Positions 17,314 through 26,279 of a DNA stretch of 40,566 nt are shown one piece after another (position 1 is the first letter of the stretch; each line of letters starts with the position of its first letter). The position numbers and the translations under genes are program-made. The stretch covers positions 1 through 40,566 of the forward strand of contig CAJXKT010000006.1 in NCBI GenBank assembly GCA_913055705.1. Reading direction: 5' to 3'. The notes under the pieces were generated by a model, which was given only the letters and a program-made list of their open reading frames with translations, made no database searches and was not told the origin of the DNA. This DNA is from an uncultured bacterium. GTDB lineage: Bacteria; Planctomycetota; Brocadiia; Brocadiales; Scalinduaceae.

Positions 17314-18660
17314 ATGTTAACGAAGCTCCCGAAGATTAAATTACAGATATTTTTCACTTCCTTTGCGTGCCTTCTCTTTTTATCTAATTGTCTTTTTGCA
17401 CAAGACAGGCTTAAGGACGCTTCTGTTTATAAAGTTGGAGACAGAAAAGAATTCTGGACATGGAATCTTAAAGTCATGCCGCCGGAAGACATCAAATTAC
17501 AGGCAACCTGTCGTGGTATTGGAGAGAATGTATATATTTTTGTTTCTGATGATGTATGGGATGTGAATGTCTTTCAGCAGGATATAGAAAAGATAATGTA
17601 TGCTTTTGATCATTCTACTCCGGAAGCTTCAATTGACAAAGACAAAGGGATATATAAGATTCTTACCGAGACTTTTGGCTGTCCGCCTGATGAAGACGAT
17701 GATAACAGAATATATTTCCTGATTTCACAATTGGGAGAGTATCGCGGCCATCACTTTGATGGCTATTTCCGTTTTTTTGATGAGCTTGAGGGGAAGCATA
17801 GTAACCGAACAGAAATATTGTATTTAGATTGTGACGATCCTTCGGATGATTATTACCTTGGAATTATTGCACATGAGTTTCAGCATCTCATACACTGGCA
17901 GTATGACCGTAATGAGGCAGGGTGGATTGGTGAGTCATTGTCGGAAGTTGCAATGATTATTTGCGGGTTCTACACAGACAAGAAACATGTTGTCAGATAT
18001 CTAAATAATACGGACAAGCCCTTAGTAGCAAAAGGGCATCATAATGTTAGTTATGGAGCATGCCTTTTGTGGGGAACATATATTTATGAACAACTTGGGA
18101 TAGAGTTTCTGGGAAAGCTGGTACGGGAGAAGGAAAATGGTATCAAAGGCTTTCAGAATACGCTGAAAAGTATGAACATAGAAGACAACTTTTCAACTGT
18201 TTTTGGAGACTGGCTGGTTGCTAACTATGTATGCAGTAATCCTGTTAATGATGAAAAATTTAAATACAAATCCATACCACTTCCCATTACTCCGACTATT
18301 AAACATTTCTTTTCATTGCCGGTTTATGAAACCGGAAAAGTAAATGGATACGCAGCAGATTATCTGAAGTTCAGCATAGAGCGGGCGAAGGATAAGAAAC
18401 TGAGAATAATATTTAAGAGTGACATCCCTGCTGACTTCCTTATCAAGATCATCCGGATATACAATGATGACCTGTCCAATCCTGAGGTAGAAGATGTTGT
18501 GCTGAATGAACCGATAGAGACCTTTGATGTGAGTGATGTGGGAGTGGACTGCAGAGAGATTGTACTAGTGGTGTCAGTATTAAAGACAACAAAAGAACCC
18601 ATTCCCTATAGCTTTTCGGCGTCTTTAATTCCGTGTGCAGAAACAGTTTTGAGTCAGTAA
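17314..18660 (+). CDS. Secreted HExxH zinc metallopeptidase-like protein
   Basis: N-terminal signal-peptide-like segment (KLQIFFTSFACLLFLSNCLFAQ); zinc motif AHEFQHLIHWQYDRNEAGWIGESLSEVA. Confidence 0.7.
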   Translation: MLTKLPKIKLQIFFTSFACLLFLSNCLFAQDRLKDASVYKVGDRKEFWTWNLKVMPPEDIKLQATCRGIGENVYIFVSDDVWDVNVFQQDIEKIMYAFDHSTPEASIDKDKGIYKILTETFGCPPDEDDDNRIYFLISQLGEYRGHHFDGYFRFFDELEGKHSNRTEILYLDCDDPSDDYYLGIIAHEFQHLIHWQYDRNEAGWIGESLSEVAMIICGFYTDKKHVVRYLNNTDKPLVAKGHHNVSYGACLLWGTYIYEQLGIEFLGKLVREKENGIKGFQNTLKSMNIEDNFSTVFGDWLVANYVCSNPVNDEKFKYKSIPLPITPTIKHFFSLPVYETGKVNGYAADYLKFSIERAKDKKLRIIFKSDIPADFLIKIIRIYNDDLSNPEVEDVVLNEPIETFDVSDVGVDCREIVLVVSVLKTTKEPIPYSFSASLIPCAETVLSQ

Positions 18661-18700
18661 TAAGGCTTAAAAGATTGTGTTAAGTGGCGAGATATGTCTG

Positions 18701-19981
18701 CTATTTCCTGACGCCCAGCATTTCAACGAAACCTTCGGTTCTTGTGGCGATCTGCCCTGACATATAGTTGGTGTCGTCAACGCAATCTCCATCTAGATTT
18801 AAGAGTGGGTATCCTTCCTTCGCCAGCTCTGCTTTTATGGTAGGTATTGCGGCGTTGTTTCTCCTGCATCCCCAGGTGGAATAAGCAATTATGCCGTCTA
18901 CATTGTAATCTTTAGCCAATGTTTTAATAACCTTCAGCCTGTTATCCAGAGGTCCGTTGTTGTGGTTGGAGATCAGCTTTCGTGCGAGGCTTTCGTATGG
19001 CTTATCAGGGTCTAGTTTGTCCCAGTAGACGTGATTAATTTCCTCAAAAACTATTTTGGTATTTCCGGCATTTTCAATCTTGTCAAAGACATCAGCCTTA
19101 AAATATGGCTTTAATTCCAGCCAGAGGAGCCTAATCTCTTTTTCATCTGCAGCTTCTCCATTTTTTCTTCTTGTAGCAATTATATCCTTGAGTTCATCTA
19201 CCAGTGCTGTGTAGAAATTTACTGCATATTCTGAACCGATTTGATAGTGACTTGGCACCATGAAGCCAAGGCCGTCACCTCCCGTTAGTGGGGACAAGGG
19301 ATCCTGTCTCACATGATTTAATTCAATCATTTTCTCCCTTGCCTGATTGGACAATTCGATGGCTTCTGCAAAAGCGTGTTTCTCCATCTTTTTCCCCGTA
19401 GCTTCTTCGATGCACTTTGTTAAGCTGATTAATTGATTTGTCAGATATTTTATAGAGTGGTCATTCATCTCATGAGGAACGTCTACTATCATACTCTGTT
19501 TTCCTGTTATAGATTCGCAAATCTTTATTGTCTTTATGTTACTGTCACATATCGTTGATGTCCCTGCGAGAAACAGGGGGCGCGGGTAGACACCCATATA
19601 AGCATTTCCTAAAGCTGTTCTATGGAATGAACAGACATCGGTTGGTATAGTACTCAGATCAGCTTCAGCAAGAGCATTAGAGCCTTGGCCAAATTTTGAA
19701 CAAAGGGCTGCAGCTATTTCTAACGAGAAGGGATAAAGTTTCATCGCAAAGATGATCTCTGATGGCACGAATAGCGTTGTCCATATTGAACCATGTTTGT
19801 ATGAATTAGAAAAAAGTTCAATCACGCCTTTCGATAGAATATGAAAAGCTTTGATATCTTCTTTTCCAATGCCTTTTCCGGTTACTTTTGTATATATATT
19901 CAGAAATCTAAATAGCTCTTTTGCTAACAGAGGGGTTAGTTTTCGAGCAAACTTCTTTTTTGCACTTTTAATGTTTACCAT
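18701..19981 (-). CDS. 2-hydroxyacyl-CoA dehydratase-type (HgdB/BcrB/DCCP-like) component
   Basis: FVPSEIIFAMKLYPFSLE, CSKFGQGSNA, CSFHRTALG, GTSTICDSN, YSTWGCRRNNAAIPTIKAELAKEGYPLLNLDGDCVDDTNY; adjacent to a matching activase. Confidence 0.85.
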   Translation of the reverse strand: MVNIKSAKKKFARKLTPLLAKELFRFLNIYTKVTGKGIGKEDIKAFHILSKGVIELFSNSYKHGSIWTTLFVPSEIIFAMKLYPFSLEIAAALCSKFGQGSNALAEADLSTIPTDVCSFHRTALGNAYMGVYPRPLFLAGTSTICDSNIKTIKICESITGKQSMIVDVPHEMNDHSIKYLTNQLISLTKCIEEATGKKMEKHAFAEAIELSNQAREKMIELNHVRQDPLSPLTGGDGLGFMVPSHYQIGSEYAVNFYTALVDELKDIIATRRKNGEAADEKEIRLLWLELKPYFKADVFDKIENAGNTKIVFEEINHVYWDKLDPDKPYESLARKLISNHNNGPLDNRLKVIKTLAKDYNVDGIIAYSTWGCRRNNAAIPTIKAELAKEGYPLLNLDGDCVDDTNYMSGQIATRTEGFVEMLGVRK

Positions 19982-20131
19982 AATTCTCTTTAGCTTATTT
20001 GGTTTAGGAAATCTCTATAACAATGCTTGGCAAGATTAATTTGATATTACCAGATATGTTTCCTGCAGATGGCTTAAATTGAGTGTTAGTGGCTATACCA
20101 AAGACTGGGGAGATTAATTGGTATCTCTAAA

Positions 20132-22039
20132 TCACGTAGTTAGCTGTTCTATGAATGCTTCAATCCTGGTCTTTATTTGACCCTCACTTTTAGAACTGTT
20201 ATCACAATTTATATGTAACAGGGGAATATGCTTTTTCTCAAACTCTTTCTTGACCAAAGGATAATCATATAATGTATGATCGCAGAATTTTAAGGAGTGA
20301 TAGATTGCTCCGTTTATTGCTCTTCTTTCGATAAGGGAGACTATGCTTTTAATTCTCCCGAAGACGTCGACCATCCTGGAGCAGGGAGATCTTTTTAAGT
20401 ATCTCTCAGATATAGACTTGTATGGGTTGTCTGTAATCTCAACTTTTTTGTCAAAATACCTGCTGCCGGTACATAAATCTTCTGATACCACCCTGGCACC
20501 AGCATCTTCAATCATTTTGATTATCTCTTCATTTTCCAGTATGCTTCCCCAAATAAAGAGTTTTGGTACCGGATCTTTTTCAGGAACATCGCTTATTTTC
20601 TTCATGAGAGAGGTGAGAGTTGATACATAATCCTGGAATTTTTCAGGTACTGCATTTATGCCCTTCCTCAATAAGGTGAAGGTTTCATAACCGGAATGCC
20701 CAACGTAACCGTTCCATTGCTTTTGTAAAAATTCCATAACGTTATCTCTCATTCCGTTGTACAAAGTGATACTTCTATTAATGTCTTCATTCTGTATCTT
20801 GAGTTTAAAGTGATTCTCTATTCCTTCTTTAAATGCTTGAATTTCATCGGCAAAATATTGTACGGATGCTTCGTCACTATTTTTTGGAATATCGAGGAAA
20901 TAATTAAATTTCTCTCCTTTATCTATTCTTACCCACGCATCATAGAGCCTTCTCATACCATCACAGGAATTAGTAAACACAATCCCTTCAAGGTGGTCCA
21001 GATTTCCCGCTAATTTTTCATCGGTAAGAGTTTTTATATATGAACATATATTACTGCAGAGAAGTGATTCACCACCTGCTCCATTTTCTTCATTTGAGCC
21101 CTTTATCCTGACGGGGTGATATCCAGCTGCCCTGATAATCTCGACTGGTGTATAAGTACAAAAATAGCCGATTTTCAGCATTTTATCATCATCGAGTTGA
21201 ACGTCGGCGATTGATGATGTCTTATTATCAGCAGTGGCCGTAACAGATTCTTTTTTCGTATCAGCATTTGCGTTCTCTAAGGCAATTATGGCTGCTCCTA
21301 AAGCACCAATTATTTGTGGTTCTTCAGGCATTTTTATAGTGCAGAGCAGCTTCTTTTCAAGTTCACGCACAACTCCTATATTCTTGGCAACGCCCCCGGT
21401 CATTACGACCGCTTCTTCCAGGCCAATCCTCTTCGCTTGTCCTGAGACCCTTTTGGCTATGGAAATATGTAATGCCTTGCAAATGTCTGGAGTCTTGTGA
21501 TCAGCGCCAATTAAGGACACCACCTCTGATTCTGCAAATACAGTGCACAAACTGCTGATAGAGACATTATCCTTCCCTTTAAGAGAGAGTTCCCCCATAT
21601 CATCAAGCTCAATCTCTAATGTCCTTGCCATCACCTCAAGGAACCTTCCTGTCCCTGCTGCGCACTTGTCGTTCATGGAAAAATCGACTACGCTGCCCTT
21701 GGCGTCCAGCTTTATGGCTTTGCTATCCTGCCCTCCAATGTCGATGACTGTTCTGGCATCAGGGAAGAAATAATTTGCACCTTTAGCGTGGCAGGTAATT
21801 TCCGTTACAACTTCATTGGCAAAAGGAACTTTGATTCTGCCATATCCAGTCGCAATTATATAATCTAAATCTTTTGCTTCTAGCTTTGTAACATCCAGGA
21901 TATGTTTGAATATTTTGTCGCATGCCTTTTTACTGCTGGCGCCTGTAGCGATTATCTCATAGGCCACTATTTCCTTTTTCTCATTTATTAATACTGCGTT
22001 TGTCGATAAAGACCCTATATCAATTCCGAGCGTCAACAT
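20132..22039 (-). CDS. 2-hydroxyacyl-CoA dehydratase activase (BadF/BcrA/HgdC ATPase) fused to a dehydratase D-component-like domain
   Basis: N-terminal LGIDIGSLSTNAVLI, ATGYGRIKVPFANEVVTEITCHAKGA, VIDIGGQDSKAIKLD, MNDKCAAGTGRFLEVMARTL, VVMTGGVAKNIGVV. C-terminal FCTYTPVEIIRAAGYHPVRI, FTNSCDGMRRLYDAW, HSLKFCDHTLYDYPLVKKEF. Confidence 0.9.
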   Translation of the reverse strand: MLTLGIDIGSLSTNAVLINEKKEIVAYEIIATGASSKKACDKIFKHILDVTKLEAKDLDYIIATGYGRIKVPFANEVVTEITCHAKGANYFFPDARTVIDIGGQDSKAIKLDAKGSVVDFSMNDKCAAGTGRFLEVMARTLEIELDDMGELSLKGKDNVSISSLCTVFAESEVVSLIGADHKTPDICKALHISIAKRVSGQAKRIGLEEAVVMTGGVAKNIGVVRELEKKLLCTIKMPEEPQIIGALGAAIIALENANADTKKESVTATADNKTSSIADVQLDDDKMLKIGYFCTYTPVEIIRAAGYHPVRIKGSNEENGAGGESLLCSNICSYIKTLTDEKLAGNLDHLEGIVFTNSCDGMRRLYDAWVRIDKGEKFNYFLDIPKNSDEASVQYFADEIQAFKEGIENHFKLKIQNEDINRSITLYNGMRDNVMEFLQKQWNGYVGHSGYETFTLLRKGINAVPEKFQDYVSTLTSLMKKISDVPEKDPVPKLFIWGSILENEEIIKMIEDAGARVVSEDLCTGSRYFDKKVEITDNPYKSISERYLKRSPCSRMVDVFGRIKSIVSLIERRAINGAIYHSLKFCDHTLYDYPLVKKEFEKKHIPLLHINCDNSSKSEGQIKTRIEAFIEQLTT

Positions 22040-22210
22040 TTATATTTTCTCCTTAAGTGTTTATTGCCTGTTTCATACCACTTTTGGTTCTATATGATTA
22101 GTCTTCTATATTAACATGGTGGTTTTGTGTAGTCAAGGTATATAGTTATTACTGAGAATTTGCAAGAAATGTGTTATTTTTAGAGGATGGAAGATAGTTT
22201 GGTGGGTATT

Positions 22211-22252
22211 AATAAAAAAAGGCTTATAAGGTATGCAACCTTATAAGCCTTT
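22211..22252 (-). terminator. Intrinsic terminator downstream of the glycyl-radical-like gene
   Basis: Minus strand AAAGGCTTATAAGG-TTGCATA-CCTTATAAGCCTTTTTTT: perfect stem followed by a T-run. Confidence 0.9.
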
Positions 22253-22331
22253 AATGGTAGGTTTACTTAATCTATCCCATCCAATCTCCATCTGGATCTG
22301 TTATTGGAATGAATTAAAGCCTTCTTTATTT

Positions 22332-22775
22332 TTATAAAGAGTCAATCATACCTAAGCGATCATCCTGGAAAAGTGGGCTTTTCCCTGTAAGGCCGTAACT
22401 TCCTTTAGCACGGTCTCTTAGCTCTCCTACTTTTGACTTGTTCCAGTTGTTAACTCTGGAATAATAGCCAACTATCCTTGTGATGCCGTTCAAGACTATA
22501 GGTTTTCTATCGTTTTGAATTACATTTATAAATTCTTGAGCTTTGTCTGTATCTGTAACTTTTTGGACGATTTCATCGATTGACACTTCAACGTAAGCAC
22601 CTTCAATACCTTCGGTCTTACTGTAGTCTCTAATCACGAAAACCTCTTCGCTATTAGGAAGTGCTGTACCGATTATCTCGAGGTCTGAAGACAACTCTAC
22701 AGCCTCTACGAAGATTGTTAAGCTCTTTTCAACACTTTCTGCAATACTGGCGCTCTCCTTTAATGTTACTGTCAC
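22332..22775 (-). CDS. Stand-alone NrdD-type glycyl-radical-domain-like protein
   Basis: C-terminal GITRIVGYYSRVNNWNKSKVGELRDRAKGSYGL resembles the NrdD glycyl-radical segment (R-V-x-G-Y ... WN/FN-xx-K-xx-E-xx-R). The ORF is only 147 aa, with no CxxC zinc motif or catalytic barrel. Confidence 0.72.
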   Translation of the reverse strand: MTVTLKESASIAESVEKSLTIFVEAVELSSDLEIIGTALPNSEEVFVIRDYSKTEGIEGAYVEVSIDEIVQKVTDTDKAQEFINVIQNDRKPIVLNGITRIVGYYSRVNNWNKSKVGELRDRAKGSYGLTGKSPLFQDDRLGMIDSL

Positions 22776-22983
22776 TATATTCTCCTCTCTTTCGAAAAAA
22801 ATAAAATTATTTAACGTTTAAGCCACTTATTTAACTGATAACCAACCGAAAACTATTCTAGTGAGTATACCTCCTTTCCTGGAGTCTTAGAGCCGATCGA
22901 AATTTACAGTTAAAAAAGAAATGCATCTAGATGCGCAAATTCAAACTTGAGTGGTAATATACAGAATGTAAATAAAAAGTCAA

Positions 22984-23043
22984 GTACATTTTCTGCAAAA
23001 TGTACAAAATGTTGTATGTTAGGAAGTTTTATGTACAACATTT
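22984..23043. promoter_or_regulatory. Two adjacent perfect inverted repeats
   Basis: GTACATTTT-CTGC-AAAATGTAC (22984-23005), then AAATGTTGTA...TACAACATTT (23007-23043), in the intergenic region upstream of the glycyl-radical-like gene. Confidence 0.55.
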
Positions 23044-23231
23044 ATAGTCGCAAAGACATTTCATTCCATGAGTTACAGAAGAAAAGGGAATTGCTAATTT
23101 TAGAGGAATTTTTTTTAATTTTTACTCAGAAAATGTGATAAATAAGATAGTTGTTGTACATCTTGCAGCAGTTGCGGTATGTGTAAAACAGATTACACTT
23201 TGCGTAATATGCGGAATATAAAAGGGTTACG

Positions 23232-25661
23232 TCATTTACCCCTTTTTTTAGTTTTTGTTTTTTTTGTTTCAAAAACTATAGGCAGTATTTCGTCTACTCT
23301 TTCTACTAATTTGAATGACAAGCCTTTTTTTGCCTTTTCCGGAACATCTACTAAATCCTTTTCGTTCTTCTTTGGCAGGATAACTGTGGTAATACCTGCC
23401 CTTTTTGCTGCTAATACCTTTTCTTTGATCCCGCCAACAGGCAAAACTCTACCCCTTAACGTTATTTCTCCCGTCATGGCAACACGAGGTTTTGCTGATA
23501 TACTCTTGAATAATGATATTAGAGATATTGCCATGGTAACGCCGGCTGAAGGTCCATCTTTGGGAATAGCCCCTGCAGGGACATGGATATGATAGTCATA
23601 TTTTGAGAAATCCTTTAATGAGAGGCCTAACGTCTTTGCCTTTGCACGGACGTAACTCAATGCAGCCTGAGCGGATTCCTTCATAACGTTTCCAAGCTGG
23701 CCTGTCAATGTCAACTTTCCGGTTCCCGGCATTTTTGTAGATTCAATGAATAATATTTCACCTCCGGCCTGAGTCCATGCGAGGCCTGTTGCTACTCCGG
23801 GTTCAACAGCTGTTTCTGCTATTTCGGAGAAGAATTTTATGGGCCCCAGAAAGTCGTTAATATTCTTTGCGTTTGCTTTAACCGGTTTTGTATTACCTGA
23901 GGCAATTTCTTTGGCGACCTTTCTACAAACCGTGCCAATTTCGCGTTCAAGGTTTCTGAGTCCGGCTTCTCTTGTGTAATCACTTATTATTGTCTTAATT
24001 GCGCTATCCGCAATTTTTAAATGATTTTCTTTTAAGCCATGTGCCTCAAATTGTTTTGGAATTAAATACTGTTTTGCAATTTCAAGTTTTTCTTCTGTGG
24101 TATAACCGGGCAAATCCAAGACTTCCATTCTGTCTCTTAAAGCATGTGGTATTGTATCGAGAATGTTGGCTGTTGTTATGAACATTACCTTAGACAAATC
24201 AAATGGTACGTCAAGGTAATGGTCTGAAAAAGAGAAATTCTGCTCCGGATCAAGTACTTCTAATAGAGCAGATGAAGGGTCTCCATGAAAATCTGTTACC
24301 AGTTTGTCTATCTCATCCAGCATATAGACAGGGTTGTTCGAGGAAGCCTTGCGGAGGCCTTGTATGATCCTCCCCGGGAGCGCACCAACATAAGTACGCC
24401 TGTGGCCGCGAATTTCAGCTTCGTCACGAATTCCTCCAAGCGACATCCTGACAAACTCTCTTCCCATTGCCCTGGCTATTGATTTACCAAGGGAGGTTTT
24501 ACCTGTTCCCGGTGGGCCTACAAAGCAAAGTATTGGCCCTTTCATGTCTTCCTTAAGCTTCCTGACGGCTAAGTATTCCAGAATCCTTTCCTTAACCTTT
24601 TTCAGATCGTAATGATCTGTATCTAGCACTTTGTGAGCGCTGGAGATATTCAGGTTGTCTTTGGTGGACTTAGACCAGGGTAGGGATATCACCCAGTCCA
24701 GATATGTACGTGCAACAGTGTATTCTGCTGATGAAGGATGCATCCTTGAAAGGCGTGAAAGTTCCCGATCTGCTTCCTTTTGGGCTTCCTCCGGCAATTT
24801 TGCCTGCTTTAACTTCTTCCTCAATTCTTTAACCTCGGCGGCCTGATCGTCTCCTTCTCCAAGTTCTTCCTGTATAGCTTTAAGTTGCTGGCGCAGATAG
24901 TACTCACGCTGTCCTTTATCCATTTCACTCTTAACCTGTGTTTGTATCTTACCGGCGAGTTCTAATACCTGCATTTCATTGTTAACAAATGTATTTATCT
25001 TCTGTAACCGTTTCTTCACATTTGAAGTTTCAAGGATTTCCTGTTTTTCAGATATGCTTATGTTCAGGTGAGAAGATATTAAGTCCGTAAGTCTTCCGGG
25101 ATCATCTATATTAACAATGACTATCTTTAATTCTTCTGGTACATTGGGAGAGATAGATATCATTTGAGAAAACTGATTTTTAGCATTTGTCGCCAGTGCT
25201 TCAGTCTCAACATCTCCTTTATCAGGATCGTCTTTCAGTACTTCTACTTTCGCATTAAAAAAAGGCTCTGTTTCGGTAAACTCTTTTAGGCGTATCCTTG
25301 CTATCCCCTGCACAAGCATCTTTGCTGTATTATCAGGCATCCTTAACATCTGCAATACCACTGAAGCTGTTCCATACTCATAAAGGTCTGAAGGAGCCAA
25401 ATTTTCTTTTTCTACATCTCTCTCGGCAACAAGCGCTAAGAATCTGTTAGTTGCCAGAACATTATCAAGTAGTTTAAGTTCTTTTTCTGTAGAAACCCCC
25501 AGAGCTGTAACCATATGTGGAAAGACCACTACATCCTTTAGCCCCAAAACAGGCAGTTCTTCAGGGATATTCATAGATTCCGGTTCGAAGTGCTTTGGAA
25601 TATCCGTCTTATCGAGTTCCACCTCTTCCGAATTTATTGTGTTCTTTTCCTTAACTTTCAT
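23232..25661 (-). CDS. lon: ATP-dependent Lon protease
   Basis: ILCFVGPPGTGKTSLGKSIARAMGREFVRMSLGGIRDEAEIRGHRRTYVGALPGRIIQ, PVYMLDEIDK, catalytic PKDGPSAGVTMAISLIS, GGIKEKVLAAKRAGI. Confidence 0.97.
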   Translation of the reverse strand: MKVKEKNTINSEEVELDKTDIPKHFEPESMNIPEELPVLGLKDVVVFPHMVTALGVSTEKELKLLDNVLATNRFLALVAERDVEKENLAPSDLYEYGTASVVLQMLRMPDNTAKMLVQGIARIRLKEFTETEPFFNAKVEVLKDDPDKGDVETEALATNAKNQFSQMISISPNVPEELKIVIVNIDDPGRLTDLISSHLNISISEKQEILETSNVKKRLQKINTFVNNEMQVLELAGKIQTQVKSEMDKGQREYYLRQQLKAIQEELGEGDDQAAEVKELRKKLKQAKLPEEAQKEADRELSRLSRMHPSSAEYTVARTYLDWVISLPWSKSTKDNLNISSAHKVLDTDHYDLKKVKERILEYLAVRKLKEDMKGPILCFVGPPGTGKTSLGKSIARAMGREFVRMSLGGIRDEAEIRGHRRTYVGALPGRIIQGLRKASSNNPVYMLDEIDKLVTDFHGDPSSALLEVLDPEQNFSFSDHYLDVPFDLSKVMFITTANILDTIPHALRDRMEVLDLPGYTTEEKLEIAKQYLIPKQFEAHGLKENHLKIADSAIKTIISDYTREAGLRNLEREIGTVCRKVAKEIASGNTKPVKANAKNINDFLGPIKFFSEIAETAVEPGVATGLAWTQAGGEILFIESTKMPGTGKLTLTGQLGNVMKESAQAALSYVRAKAKTLGLSLKDFSKYDYHIHVPAGAIPKDGPSAGVTMAISLISLFKSISAKPRVAMTGEITLRGRVLPVGGIKEKVLAAKRAGITTVILPKKNEKDLVDVPEKAKKGLSFKLVERVDEILPIVFETKKTKTKKRGK

Positions 25662-25672
25662 TGCAGTATAAG

Positions 25673-26122
25673 CTAATATGTAATTTTAATGGATATTGTA
25701 GAATCAAAGGCTTTTTCGGCTTTTGGGATATTTATTACTATAAATCCGTTCTCGTATGCGGCCTGGATATTATTTGCATCGACATGTTTTGGAATCTTTA
25801 TCTTTCTTTCAAAATATCCATATCTTATTTCAACCTGATAAAAACATACCTTTTGATGGGCTGAATCGTCACCTCTTTTACCGCTTACTGTAAGTATATG
25901 GTTAGAAAATAGAACGGATATATCTTCCGGCTTAAGACCGGAAGCAGCAATTTTTACTATAATTTCTTTTCCTGTTTCATATACGTCAGTGGGGGGTTGC
26001 CATGGGGTTGATGAAGTGAAATCATGACTCTTTGTCATAAAAAAGAATTCTTCGAAAAGCTTTTCAATATTACTATGTTTTGCCATCAATTTTTGCGATA
26101 ATTCATCTGATATAGAAGCCAT
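25673..26122 (-). CDS. Hsp20/alpha-crystallin family small heat shock protein
   Basis: PPTDVYETGKEIIVKIAASGLKPEDISVLFSNHILTVSGKR and AYENGFIVINIPKAE. Confidence 0.9.
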   Translation of the reverse strand: MASISDELSQKLMAKHSNIEKLFEEFFFMTKSHDFTSSTPWQPPTDVYETGKEIIVKIAASGLKPEDISVLFSNHILTVSGKRGDDSAHQKVCFYQVEIRYGYFERKIKIPKHVDANNIQAAYENGFIVINIPKAEKAFDSTISIKITY

Positions 26123-26208
26123 TTTGCCCTCATTTCTATGCCTTAATAGTAGAAATATCTTGAAAAAGCGTGAAAATTAAATATAACAGCTTTGCAAAAT
26201 CCATTCAA

Positions 26209-26246
26209 CAAAAAAGCCGACCCATAAAATCAGGCCGGCTTTTTTA
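26209..26246 (-). terminator. Intrinsic terminator downstream of groEL
   Basis: Minus strand AAAAAAGCCGGCC-TGATTTTAT-GGGTCGGCTTTTTT: GC-rich hairpin followed by a T-run. Confidence 0.88.
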
Positions 26247-26279
26247 AATGATTGCTGTATAGTTTTACAGAGATAGAGT

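Noticed and set aside
22947-23138. 63-aa plus-strand ORF
   Set aside because: Lies across the perfect dyads and has no clear RBS or family; more likely chance in AT-rich intergenic DNA.
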